From IMG/VR virus record IMGVR_UViG_3300025137_000118, positions 1 through 35,568 of that record: a stretch of 35,568 nt of DNA. The stretch is one strand, 5' to 3'. Positions 7,041-13,302 of this stretch are shown here, in pieces; position 1 is the stretch's first letter; every line of letters starts with the position of its first letter. This DNA comes from a virus. Under the pieces are notes generated by a model that was not told where the DNA came from, ran no database searches, and worked only from the letters and a program-made list of their open reading frames with translations. Both the position numbers and the translations under genes were made by a program.

Positions 7041-7056
7041 ACTTGACATGTAAAGT
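7041..7056. promoter_or_regulatory. Near-perfect 16-bp palindrome, operator candidate
   Basis: ACTTGACATGTAAAGT is a palindrome except for one symmetric position (ACTTnACATGTnAAGT). It overlaps a TTGACA box that could act as a -35 with GCTACA 17 bases further on. This is a classic shape for an operator that covers a promoter. Confidence 0.5.
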
Positions 7057-7270
7057 TTTAGGTACGCTACAGGGTAGCCATATTAATAAAAAAAAATACC
7101 TATTCTATATAGTTGCCCATTTTTCTTAGCCTATTCAGTAGCTTACACTATCTATTTTACTATCCATTTACCTAACATAAACTACCTACTTACCTACCCC
7201 TCATAACTTTACATATATACTTGACACTACTAACCACTATCCGCGTACTCCTTCATTGATTTTATACCCT

Positions 7271-7303
7271 CCCCTAATTTGACATTCTGGCCTAGATGTG
7301 GGA
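7271..7303 (+). promoter_or_regulatory. Duplicated promoter-like motif, copy 2
   Basis: CCCC-TAATTTGACATTCTGGCC then TAGATGTGGGA repeats copy 1 (5849-5882). It lies about 100 bases before the first gene of the main early operon at 7400. Both copies point in the same direction and precede the first gene of a rightward unit. Confidence 0.6.
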
Positions 7304-7399
7304 CAAAGCTGGACGGCCAACGAAGTACTACTAACAAATACTAAACAGTAGTTACTAGCTGGTTGTTATCCAAACTTAACAATCTGTGGAGGACATCCT

Positions 7400-7717
7400 A
7401 TGAAACAGACTTCTTACAAAGCTAATAGAGAGCAGCTTAAAGAGTGGCGGTCACTAGCTGACTTACAAGCTGAGTTCCATGACGAAGAGATTGCTACTAA
7501 GACACTGGCCGTTAGAACTCGGTTACGTACTTATCTCAATATCCAAGACGTTATATACGACGTCGTTGCTGGTCATGACCTGTTAGTTACTGACCCTATG
7601 AGTTGTTTTGAGGGTTCAGTAGTTAGCGTTGCTGACAGATCGACACTACGTCAGCATGGCTATGACAAGTTCGTCGTTCAGTACAACAATCATGGTTTTA
7701 CAACGGTGGATATATAA
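7400..7717 (+). CDS. Unknown early protein (105 aa)
   Basis: This is the first gene of the long early operon. The ATG at 7400 follows GGAGG at seven bases. The 105-aa product has a charged helical N-terminal half (NREQLKEWRSLADLQAEFHDEE) and a beta-rich C-terminal half (DLLVTDPMSCFEGSVVSVAD). No membrane segment, metal cluster or known family motif is visible. The stop codon overlaps the next start by one base (TAATG), as in many junctions downstream. Small acidic proteins at this place in lytic phages often act on the host, but nothing here shows how. Confidence 0.7.
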   Translation: MKQTSYKANREQLKEWRSLADLQAEFHDEEIATKTLAVRTRLRTYLNIQDVIYDVVAGHDLLVTDPMSCFEGSVVSVADRSTLRQHGYDKFVVQYNNHGFTTVDI

Positions 7718-8004
7718 TGAGCCTTACATCACAACAGCTGAAAGATGCTGCTAAGTTCTTCGGTTATGAAGATGCTGATCTACCTGATTGGGAGAAAGAC
7801 GGTATGTGGAGTGAGGTTAAAGCTGATGTAGTATATCAAGCTCAGTCACCTACCATGTTTAAGGTCGTATTCACCACCAGTAACGGTGACGTACAGAACG
7901 AATGGAAAGGTTACTACAGCACTGCTGACTGTAGATCAGCCCTTAAAGATGCTGACCTCATCATACCACACAACTGGTATTGGACTATCAAGGAAGACAA
8001 ATGA
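7717..8004 (+). CDS. Unknown early protein (95 aa)
   Basis: The start overlaps the previous stop codon by one base and the end overlaps the next start by four bases (ATGA). The 95-aa product is acidic and rich in aromatic residues (KFFGYEDADLPDWEKDGMW and a late HNWYWTIKEDK). It reads as a small mixed alpha/beta domain without cysteines or membrane segments. I recognise no family. The tight overlaps on both sides are strong evidence that it is a real member of the operon. Confidence 0.7.
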   Translation: MSLTSQQLKDAAKFFGYEDADLPDWEKDGMWSEVKADVVYQAQSPTMFKVVFTTSNGDVQNEWKGYYSTADCRSALKDADLIIPHNWYWTIKEDK

Positions 8005-8345
8005 AACAGATTAAGACATCTGGTCAAGGTTGTCATCGTTACGTCAGTAAGTTGCAACCTTTTACAAACCACAGTGGTTCCCTAACAGGGGACTACTACC
8101 CATCCAAGAGACAGTATGTAGTTTGGTCATACGATCACTGGCCTCTCTACATATTTGATAAGACATCTAACATTTGGTTTGGCAATTCTACTAAGTACAG
8201 TCGGACTACTAGCAAACACAGTACTCAGTCTATGCCCCATATCGGTGGTCTGTATGAGGACATAACTTGGCTAAGTCGGAAACGTACAATGTATTTGTGG
8301 TCATATGGTTACCACAGCCTAGTGAAAGAGAGGATTATTGCATGA
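8001..8345 (+). CDS. Unknown aromatic-rich early protein (114 aa)
   Basis: I choose the ATG at 8001 because it overlaps the previous stop codon (ATGA) and follows AAGGAAG; a TTG at 7980 in the same frame has no support. The 114-aa protein is basic and rich in Tyr, Trp, Ser and His (RQYVVWSYDHWPLYIFD, then TMYLWSYGYHSLVKE), suggesting a compact beta domain. It has no membrane helix or metal cluster. The function is unknown. Confidence 0.65.
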   Translation: MKQIKTSGQGCHRYVSKLQPFTNHSGSLTGDYYPSKRQYVVWSYDHWPLYIFDKTSNIWFGNSTKYSRTTSKHSTQSMPHIGGLYEDITWLSRKRTMYLWSYGYHSLVKERIIA

Positions 8346-8599
8346 GAAACAGAGCGTTTCGTAGAGCTAATAAGTTTAGGCTCATTAACAAAGCTCGTAA
8401 GTTGTTGGACCAGAGATGGTCTGGCTTTGGGGATAGTAGAGTTCCTGCTAAGTTATCTACTAGCAAGGATGCTGCTAGACTTGGTTACAATATGCATCGT
8501 TGTAAGTGTGAGTATTGTTCTCCACGTTATCACACTCAACGTAAGATGCACACTGCTGCTATGAGAGACATTCAGCAACAGCTTACTGACATTGCATAG
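8342..8599 (+). CDS. Small CxCxxC protein, putative zinc-binding (85 aa)
   Basis: The ATG at 8342 overlaps the previous stop codon by four bases. The 85-aa product is very basic. A first half rich in Arg and Lys is followed by a cluster HRCKCEYCSPRYHTQRK at about residues 52-68, with three cysteines and flanking histidines that could hold a zinc ion. Many phages encode short basic proteins with a CxCxxC centre followed by a basic tail; this looks like a member of that loose group, whose function is not known. The UAG stop codon is built into stem II of the hammerhead ribozyme that follows, so termination on this gene and ribozyme folding must compete. Confidence 0.68.
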   Translation: MRNRAFRRANKFRLINKARKLLDQRWSGFGDSRVPAKLSTSKDAARLGYNMHRCKCEYCSPRYHTQRKMHTAAMRDIQQQLTDIA

Positions 8600-8663
8600 T
8601 CGAAACAGGGTTAACAGCCCTGTCTGTGTTGATTGGTTATCAGCACACTGATGAGACTAACCA
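8597..8663 (+). ncRNA. Type II hammerhead ribozyme A
   Basis: All parts of a self-cleaving hammerhead are present. Stem II: UAGUC (8597-8601) with GACUA (8655-8659). Core: GAA (8602-8604) and CUGAUGA (8648-8654). Stem III: ACAGGG (8605-8610) with CCCUGU (8618-8623). The cleavage triplet GUC ends at C8624, so the cut falls between 8624 and 8625. Stem I: UGUGUUGAU (8625-8633) with AUCAGCACA (8639-8647), nine pairs closed by loop UGGUU (8634-8638). AACCA (8659-8663) just 3' of stem II can pair with that loop as a pseudoknot. With stem II open, it is type II. The next ribosome site (AAGGAG, 8665-8670) starts two bases later. A second copy at 10276-10345 shows compensatory changes. Confidence 0.95.
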
Positions 8664-8679
8664 CAAGGAGACTGACTAC

Positions 8680-8895
8680 ATGGATAAACTAAGACTGTTT
8701 GCCATCAGGAGGAGGGCATACGGACCCCTTGTTACTACAGATACTGGTGAACCCATCTACTTCGATAACAAGATGGAAGCCAAGACCGTTCGTAACAGGA
8801 TTACTGAGGGTATGGTGTTTAGTTTTGGTAAGAAGGCCCACAAAGCCGTGGTTACTAAAGCACCAGACCATAGATTATATGAGGAGACTAAGTAA
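8680..8895 (+). CDS. Unknown small basic protein (71 aa)
   Basis: The ATG at 8680 has AAGGAG upstream at nine bases; the in-frame TTG at 8626 lies inside the ribozyme and is discarded. The 71-aa product is basic with a Arg-rich start (FAIRRRAYG), a beta-hairpin-like middle (LVTTDTGEPIYFDN) and a Lys/His-rich second half. No family is recognised. It is the first gene on the RNA segment released between the two ribozymes. Its stop codon overlaps the MoxR start by one base (TAATG), so the two are translationally coupled and may be partners. Confidence 0.65.
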   Translation: MDKLRLFAIRRRAYGPLVTTDTGEPIYFDNKMEAKTVRNRITEGMVFSFGKKAHKAVVTKAPDHRLYEETK

Positions 8896-9899
8896 TGAGA
8901 GCATCACTATTAAAAGATACCATCGCTAGGTTATGGGAGATTAAAAGACCTGTAGCTGTAGTCGGTGCACCGGGAGGTGGTAAGACACAATGTATACAGC
9001 AGACTGCCAAAGAGATTGGTTGTCACTTTATACAACGCCATCTACCTACCATCCCAGTAGAAGACTTCGGTGTACCCGACATGTCATCATCTACTGACAC
9101 CACGTTCAAGTACAAATTACCGGAGTGGTTCCCGTCTAAGGGTTCCAAGTATGACGATGGTAAGGGTGGTATACTGTTGTTCGATGACAGGAACCAAGCT
9201 GACAACGATCTACAGAAAGCCCTAGCTAACCTGATCCAAGAACGTGAAGTTCATGGTGTACCTATGGCTGATGGTTGGCAGGTTATCAGTACTGGCAATC
9301 GTAAACAGGACAGAGCCGGTGCTAACAAAGTACTTGGTCACTTGGCTAATCGTGAGACTGAGCTAGAGCTAGAGACGCATCTAGATGATTGGCGTAGATA
9401 TGCTCTCGACAACGGTGCTCGTACCGAGGTTGTTAGCTTCATTGGTTTCCGTCCTAACTTGTTACATGACTACGACCCACAACGTGAGGGTGGTAACCCT
9501 ACACCAAGGTCATGGATGGAGGGTGTAAGTGCAGTACTTGGTGTTGTGTCATCAGAAGCTGAGTACGAATGTTTCAAGGGTGCTATTGGTGAGGGTGCTG
9601 CTGCCGAGTTTGTTGGCTTTATGAGGATATTTCGTAAGCTGCCAAACCCTGACAACACGTTACTCAATCCTAAGACTGCTGATGTGCCGGATGATGCTGC
9701 TACATTGTATGCTATGTCCGGTGCTTTAGCTCAACGTGCTACGCCTAAGAACATGGGTAATCTATGCCTGTACTTGGAGCGTTTACCAGCTGAGTTCTCA
9801 GTACTCTGTGTCAGTACGGTGTTACGCCGTGATCCTGAGTGTGCCGATACTGAGGCGTTCAGAGATTGGTCAATCGGTAACCAATCAGTGTTATTTTAA
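8895..9899 (+). CDS. MoxR/CobS-like AAA+ ATPase
   Basis: This is a 334-aa single-domain AAA+ protein. Walker A is GAPGGGKT at residues 24-31. The Walker B strand is GGILLFDDRNQAD, where the second acid is Asp rather than the common Glu. A sensor-type segment (GWQVISTGN) and an Arg-containing loop (HLANRETELELE) follow. The helical C-terminal part fits the MoxR lid. MoxR ATPases work as hexamers that remodel a client together with a VWA-domain protein, as CobS and CobT do in cobaltochelatase. Here the VWA partner and a DUF3150-like protein lie just downstream (10362-12411), so the trio is probably one machine. The client of such phage versions is not known. Confidence 0.88.
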   Translation: MRASLLKDTIARLWEIKRPVAVVGAPGGGKTQCIQQTAKEIGCHFIQRHLPTIPVEDFGVPDMSSSTDTTFKYKLPEWFPSKGSKYDDGKGGILLFDDRNQADNDLQKALANLIQEREVHGVPMADGWQVISTGNRKQDRAGANKVLGHLANRETELELETHLDDWRRYALDNGARTEVVSFIGFRPNLLHDYDPQREGGNPTPRSWMEGVSAVLGVVSSEAEYECFKGAIGEGAAAEFVGFMRIFRKLPNPDNTLLNPKTADVPDDAATLYAMSGALAQRATPKNMGNLCLYLERLPAEFSVLCVSTVLRRDPECADTEAFRDWSIGNQSVLF

Positions 9900-9924
9900 T
9901 CAACCATAGTGGAGGAAAGAAACT

Positions 9925-10272
9925 ATGACTAGACCATCTAATGCCAGCACAAGCTGGAGAGACAAAGACGTAGAAACTCTTATGTCTATGAAACGTGAAG
10001 GCTTCACTGATGAAGATATTGGTGAGGTACTAGGTCGTACTGCTAAGGCTGTATCGGTTCGTCACAGTAAGGTTGTAAAACGGTACAATGGTACTGGACC
10101 ACAATCACACCACACAGTGCTGTCTGATGATTGGGTAGACACTATCCAAGAGCCAGACGCTACACCAGTGGCAGATGATAACTACGTTATCTGTATCCCT
10201 CGTAAAGCTGTACTTGTCGTATTGGTTGCTGTGTTAGTAGCAGCAAGCTGGTATGCCGGTAAGTATCTGTAA
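9925..10272 (+). CDS. Myb/SANT-like HTH protein with C-terminal membrane anchor (115 aa)
   Basis: The ATG at 9925 follows GGAGGAAAG. Residues about 10-50 (SWRDKDVETLMSMKREGFTD, then EDIGEVLGRTAKAVSVRHSKV) form a three-helix Myb/SANT or GcrA-like helix-turn-helix with the typical 'more entry, then IGxxLGRT' pattern. A polar linker follows. The last 21 residues are a hydrophobic helix (AVLVVLVAVLVAASWYAG) with a KYL end and RK before it, so the HTH should face the cytoplasm. A membrane-tethered DNA-binding protein is unusual in phages. It lies between the MoxR gene and ribozyme B. Tethering of phage DNA or of the MoxR complex to the membrane is a guess. Confidence 0.75.
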   Translation: MTRPSNASTSWRDKDVETLMSMKREGFTDEDIGEVLGRTAKAVSVRHSKVVKRYNGTGPQSHHTVLSDDWVDTIQEPDATPVADDNYVICIPRKAVLVVLVAVLVAASWYAGKYL

Positions 10273-10275
10273 ACA

Positions 10276-10345
10276 TTGTCGAAACAGGGCGGCTATCTGC
10301 CCTGTCCACAGTAGTTGGTTACTATTGTGCTGATGAGACAAACCA
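10276..10345 (+). ncRNA. Type II hammerhead ribozyme B
   Basis: This has the same architecture as ribozyme A. Stem II: UUGUC (10276-10280) with GACAA (10337-10341). Core: GAA (10281-10283) and CUGAUGA (10330-10336). Stem III: ACAGGGC (10284-10290) with GCCCUGU (10299-10305). Cleavage follows C10306 of GUC. Stem I: CACAGUAGU (10307-10315) with ACUAUUGUG (10321-10329), loop UGGUU (10316-10320). AACCA at 10341-10345 can pair with the loop. Compared with copy A, seven of nine stem I pairs are changed on both sides and still pair, while core and loop are identical. It starts three bases after the stop codon of the upstream gene and ends just before the ribosome site of the DUF3150-like gene. Confidence 0.95.
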
Positions 10346-10361
10346 AGTGGAGTATATAAAT

Positions 10362-11219
10362 ATGGTGAAGCTAACCAACAAAGCTGTCCTTGTACAGTTA
10401 TCAATAGGTGTTCCGACACTTACACGACTAGACAGAGCGATCAGTAGTAAACTTACAGCTGATGCCGGTGCTGTTGATGGTAGTATCCGTGGTTATAAAT
10501 CACTGCTACCAAATGCAGACTTGCTTAAACAGATTACTACACTGAAGAACTCTATCCGTAGTAAGTTCTATACCAACACGTTACCTTGGGGGATTAAAGG
10601 TACGTACATCTTACCTACTAGAAACTACATGGACTTTGTGTCTGACTTCAAACAAGACAGACATAAGTTTTTAGGTATGGTTGCTAAGTTTTCAGATAGT
10701 TATTCTGACATGGTTCATGCTGCTAGTGTGTCATTGGGTAAGGGGTTTAATTCTGCTGACTACCCTACACAAGAGAACCTAGAAGCATCGTTCTATATGA
10801 ATATGCGTACTAGTAGTTTGCCTGCTGAAGACTTTCGTTACAACGATATGTCTGATGAAGAAGAACAGGCTATACGTGACAGTGTAACACAAGAAGTTAC
10901 TGATGCTGCACAGGTTGCCATGACAGAAGTATGGCAGCGTCTGTATGATCGTACTAAAAGATTTGCTGACAAGCTCAATGATCCCGCTGCTGTGTTCAAC
11001 AACAGTACCATTGAGTTGTTGACAGAACTTTGTTCTATACTACCGCGTCTTAACTTTGCTGATGATCCCAATCTAGAGAACATGAGACAACAAGTTGAGC
11101 GTACTCTTACAGGTTACCACCCCGATCACTTCCGTAATGATCCTGTCTTTCGTAAGGATCGTGGTCAAGCTGCGTCTGATATTGTTGCTCAGATGGCAGC
11201 ATTTATGGAACCATCATAA
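10362..11219 (+). CDS. DUF3150-like protein, partner of the MoxR/VWA pair
   Basis: I choose the ATG at 10362, nine bases after GGAG; a GTG at 10347 overlaps that ribosome site. The 285-aa protein is soluble and largely helical. It begins with a beta-strand NKAVLVQLSIGVPTLTRLD, then a helical region with R/K-rich parts and a middle GTYILPTRNYMDFVSDFK. This layout (a strand-rich start followed by coiled helices, between a MoxR ATPase and a VWA protein) matches the DUF3150 family of plasmids and phages. Its role is unknown; an adaptor or regulator of the ATPase complex is likely from the constant gene order. It is the first gene after ribozyme B, so its mRNA would start with a processed 5'-OH end. 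Confidence 0.65.
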   Translation: MVKLTNKAVLVQLSIGVPTLTRLDRAISSKLTADAGAVDGSIRGYKSLLPNADLLKQITTLKNSIRSKFYTNTLPWGIKGTYILPTRNYMDFVSDFKQDRHKFLGMVAKFSDSYSDMVHAASVSLGKGFNSADYPTQENLEASFYMNMRTSSLPAEDFRYNDMSDEEEQAIRDSVTQEVTDAAQVAMTEVWQRLYDRTKRFADKLNDPAAVFNNSTIELLTELCSILPRLNFADDPNLENMRQQVERTLTGYHPDHFRNDPVFRKDRGQAASDIVAQMAAFMEPS

Positions 11220-11241
11220 CCCATACAAGGAGGATAATTGT

Positions 11242-12411
11242 ATGACTTCAATTGCACCCATTGTGGACTTCCACAGTAGAACTTTATCACCTGCCGAAAA
11301 GCAGGTGCTAATCGACAAAATATCTAAGGCCAAGACTAGCCTGATCTTAGATCATCCTTTCTTCGGTGCTATAGCGTTGAATATGCCAACCCTATTTGAC
11401 AGTACTATACTAACAGCATGTACTAACGGTAAACGTATCAAGTACAATCCCGACTTTCTTGGTAGTTTACGTGATGCTCAGGTTACGTTTCTAGTAGCTC
11501 ATGAGTGTTTCCACCCTATGCTGGAGCATATATGGCGTCTCATGGGCCGTGATCCGCAGTTGTGGAACATAGCTGGTGACATTGTGATCAACCAGATACT
11601 TACTAACGAGGGTATCGGTGAGTTTATTGAGGGCGGTATACTAGACGAAGACCTCTACAATGCTGGTGATGGCAACACTGACAGTATCTATAACTTGTTA
11701 CCACCCCAACCAAAGGGGGGTACTTGGCGGTTTACACAGGGCGGTATCGGTGACGATATGGAAGCACCAGATGGTAGCCCTGCTGAACAGGCACAAGAGC
11801 AAGCTGAGTGGCGTATCAAGATAGCGCAAGCTGCACAAGCTGCTAAGATGTGTGGTAAACTCAGTGGTGACATGGAGCGTCTAGTTGGTTCTATACTAAA
11901 CGCTAAGGTTCCGTGGGAAACACTGTTGTTTAGGTTCTTTGAGAAAGCTACCAGTGGTATGCGTACTTTCGCTAGACCTAATCGCCGGTTTATACAGCAG
12001 GGTATTTACTTACCTACAGCTACAGGTGTTCAGCTTGGTGACATTGTGTTTGCTGTAGACTGCTCTGGTTCTGTTAGTGACGATGAGATAGACCAAGCTG
12101 CTGCTGAAGTCATCAAGGTGCATGAGGAACTACGTCCTAAGAAACTTCACGTAGTGTACTTCGACAGTCGGGTGTCTCACATGGATACGTTTGAACCTGA
12201 TGATGACGTTACTGTTACGTCTCATGGTGGAGGCGGTACAGCGTTCAGCCCCATATGGGACTACATCTACGACAACGACATAGACCCAGTTGCTTGTGTC
12301 GTTATCACTGATCTAGTTTGTTACGACTTTGGTGACGAACCAGACTACCCAGTTCTATGGGTGTCAACACATTCAGATCAAGCTGACTTCGGTGAAGTGG
12401 TAATGATGTGA
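11242..12411 (+). CDS. Metallopeptidase-like plus VWA-domain protein (CobT-like partner)
   Basis: The ATG at 11242 follows AAGGAGGAT. The 389-aa protein has two parts. The N-terminal part carries a zinc-protease motif HECFH at residues 87-91 (context VAHECFHPMLEH), as in the DUF2201 putative metallopeptidase family. The C-terminal part is a VWA-like domain with MIDAS motif DCSGSVS at residues 273-279 and later acidic VITDLV. The DUF2201 plus VWA-like pair is a known domain combination, often next to a MoxR-type ATPase. MIDAS binds Mg2+ and recruits the client for the ATPase; the HExxH motif suggests actual peptidase activity. No signal peptide is present, so it acts in the cytoplasm. Confidence 0.88.
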   Translation: MTSIAPIVDFHSRTLSPAEKQVLIDKISKAKTSLILDHPFFGAIALNMPTLFDSTILTACTNGKRIKYNPDFLGSLRDAQVTFLVAHECFHPMLEHIWRLMGRDPQLWNIAGDIVINQILTNEGIGEFIEGGILDEDLYNAGDGNTDSIYNLLPPQPKGGTWRFTQGGIGDDMEAPDGSPAEQAQEQAEWRIKIAQAAQAAKMCGKLSGDMERLVGSILNAKVPWETLLFRFFEKATSGMRTFARPNRRFIQQGIYLPTATGVQLGDIVFAVDCSGSVSDDEIDQAAAEVIKVHEELRPKKLHVVYFDSRVSHMDTFEPDDDVTVTSHGGGGTAFSPIWDYIYDNDIDPVACVVITDLVCYDFGDEPDYPVLWVSTHSDQADFGEVVMM

Positions 12412-12608
12412 GTGTAGAACAATTATTGTTAGCGGCCCTAGTGGTCGCTAACTTAGTTTATATTTGGCTGACACGTAAGGAGTGCGAAGATGCCAAGTAT
12501 GATAGTGCGTTCTATCTACAGGTTTTGACAGATGTGGCAAACAAAGTAGTAGAAATTAAGGTAGACAATCAAGGCGATATAGAGATTCGCGAAATATCAG
12601 GAGAGTAA
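12408..12608 (+). CDS. Small single-pass membrane protein (66 aa)
   Basis: The start overlaps the stop codon of the VWA gene by four bases (ATGA), so translation is coupled. Residues about 4-21 (EQLLLAALVVANLVYIWL) form one membrane helix, followed by positive residues (TRKE) and an acidic cytoplasmic-type tail with DNQGDIEIREISGE. This is the second small membrane protein next to the MoxR/VWA genes, after the SANT-like protein at 9925. Together they hint that the complex works at the membrane. No family is recognised. Confidence 0.62.
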   Translation: MSVEQLLLAALVVANLVYIWLTRKECEDAKYDSAFYLQVLTDVANKVVEIKVDNQGDIEIREISGE

Positions 12609-12609
12609 C

Positions 12610-13302
12610 ATGGCTACAGTAAGATTCAGTGATCAGTTGAACAAAGACATCAAAACAAATGCTAGGGCGTTACACAACGCTGCTATCGACAAGGTTAGAA
12701 TGTCTTTTGCTACAGACAATTTAGGTAAGGAGATACACGAAATTTTGTACTCAGAAAACCAGCGTACAAAAATGGCTAAGTTGGGTAAAAACTTTTTCTC
12801 AGACCGTGGTACTTTAGCAATGAATGGTTTCTACGATAATAGCGGTAGAACTATAGCTCTTGATTTTGGACCTCCAGAGGGTAACGTGACTTTTGAAAAT
12901 TGTCATAACTACACTACCCCTCGTATAGATTTCACCAACTTGTTATTCGGTTCTACTACAAAGCCATATGGTTTGGATGCTAGCTATGGTTCTTTCAAAC
13001 TAAATGACGATCCCAAGTGGGATGGTATCAAAGCTCGTTACATAACTTGGTGTAAGCAACTCTATATAGCAGAGAAAAAACGTGATGAGTTTGTGGAAGG
13101 CGTACAGCGGGTTATCAACAGCTTTAGTACGTTAGCTCCTGCACTAAAAGCATGGCCTCCGCTGTGGGACTTAGTGCCTGATGACAAACAACGTAAACAT
13201 AGGGAGATTGTGACACGATCTAAAGCTGTGTCCAAAGATGATCTAGGTATTGATACTAGCCAGCTTACAGCAGCAGTAACTATGGCAAAGTTGACACGCT
13301 AA
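12610..13302 (+). CDS. Unknown 230-aa protein, possibly Nmad5-like
   Basis: The ATG at 12610 follows AGGAGAG. The 230-aa soluble protein has a helical start (FSDQLNKDIKTNARALHNAA), a central beta-rich part, and a helical end that includes INSFSTLAPALKAWPPLWDL. A helix ending in 'tl..aLkaWP...lvP' is reminiscent of a predicted nucleotide-modification-associated family of phages (Nmad5), but this is a faint similarity from memory. No catalytic residues can be named. Its stop codon overlaps the next start by one base. If the Nmad5 hint were right, phage DNA might carry modified bases, though no other modification gene is seen in the window. Confidence 0.5.
   Translation: MATVRFSDQLNKDIKTNARALHNAAIDKVRMSFATDNLGKEIHEILYSENQRTKMAKLGKNFFSDRGTLAMNGFYDNSGRTIALDFGPPEGNVTFENCHNYTTPRIDFTNLLFGSTTKPYGLDASYGSFKLNDDPKWDGIKARYITWCKQLYIAEKKRDEFVEGVQRVINSFSTLAPALKAWPPLWDLVPDDKQRKHREIVTRSKAVSKDDLGIDTSQLTAAVTMAKLTR

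Larger units (their letters stand above)
6677..7399. other. AT-rich gene-free tract with repeated boxes; possible origin or regulatory hub
   Basis: No supported gene lies in about 720 bases. The tract is AT-rich with TATA-like runs (6840-6890), an A9 run (about 7088-7096) and low-complexity CTACCTACTTACC repeats (about 7165-7197). Boxes of the form ACTT(G/T)ACA occur at 6837, 6910, 7041, 7206 and 7219, and in inverse orientation at 6926 and 7049. A second copy of the promoter-like motif lies at 7271-7303. Its position between the two divergent halves of the genome and its easily melted sequence fit a replication origin, but no initiator binding site could be identified. Confidence 0.55.

Noticed and set aside
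7029-7130. A 33-codon frame in the AT-rich tract starting ATGAGGATATAT
   Set aside because: No ribosome site, low-complexity product, and it overlaps the palindrome and box repeats.
7165-7197. CTACCTACTTACC repeats as a CRISPR or tandem repeat array
   Set aside because: The units are 4-8 bases, irregular, and have no spacers; this is low-complexity sequence only.
11095-11241. Upstream extension of the VWA protein to 11095
   Set aside because: It overlaps the DUF3150-like gene by over 100 bases with no ribosome site, whereas the ATG at 11242 has an excellent AAGGAGGAT.
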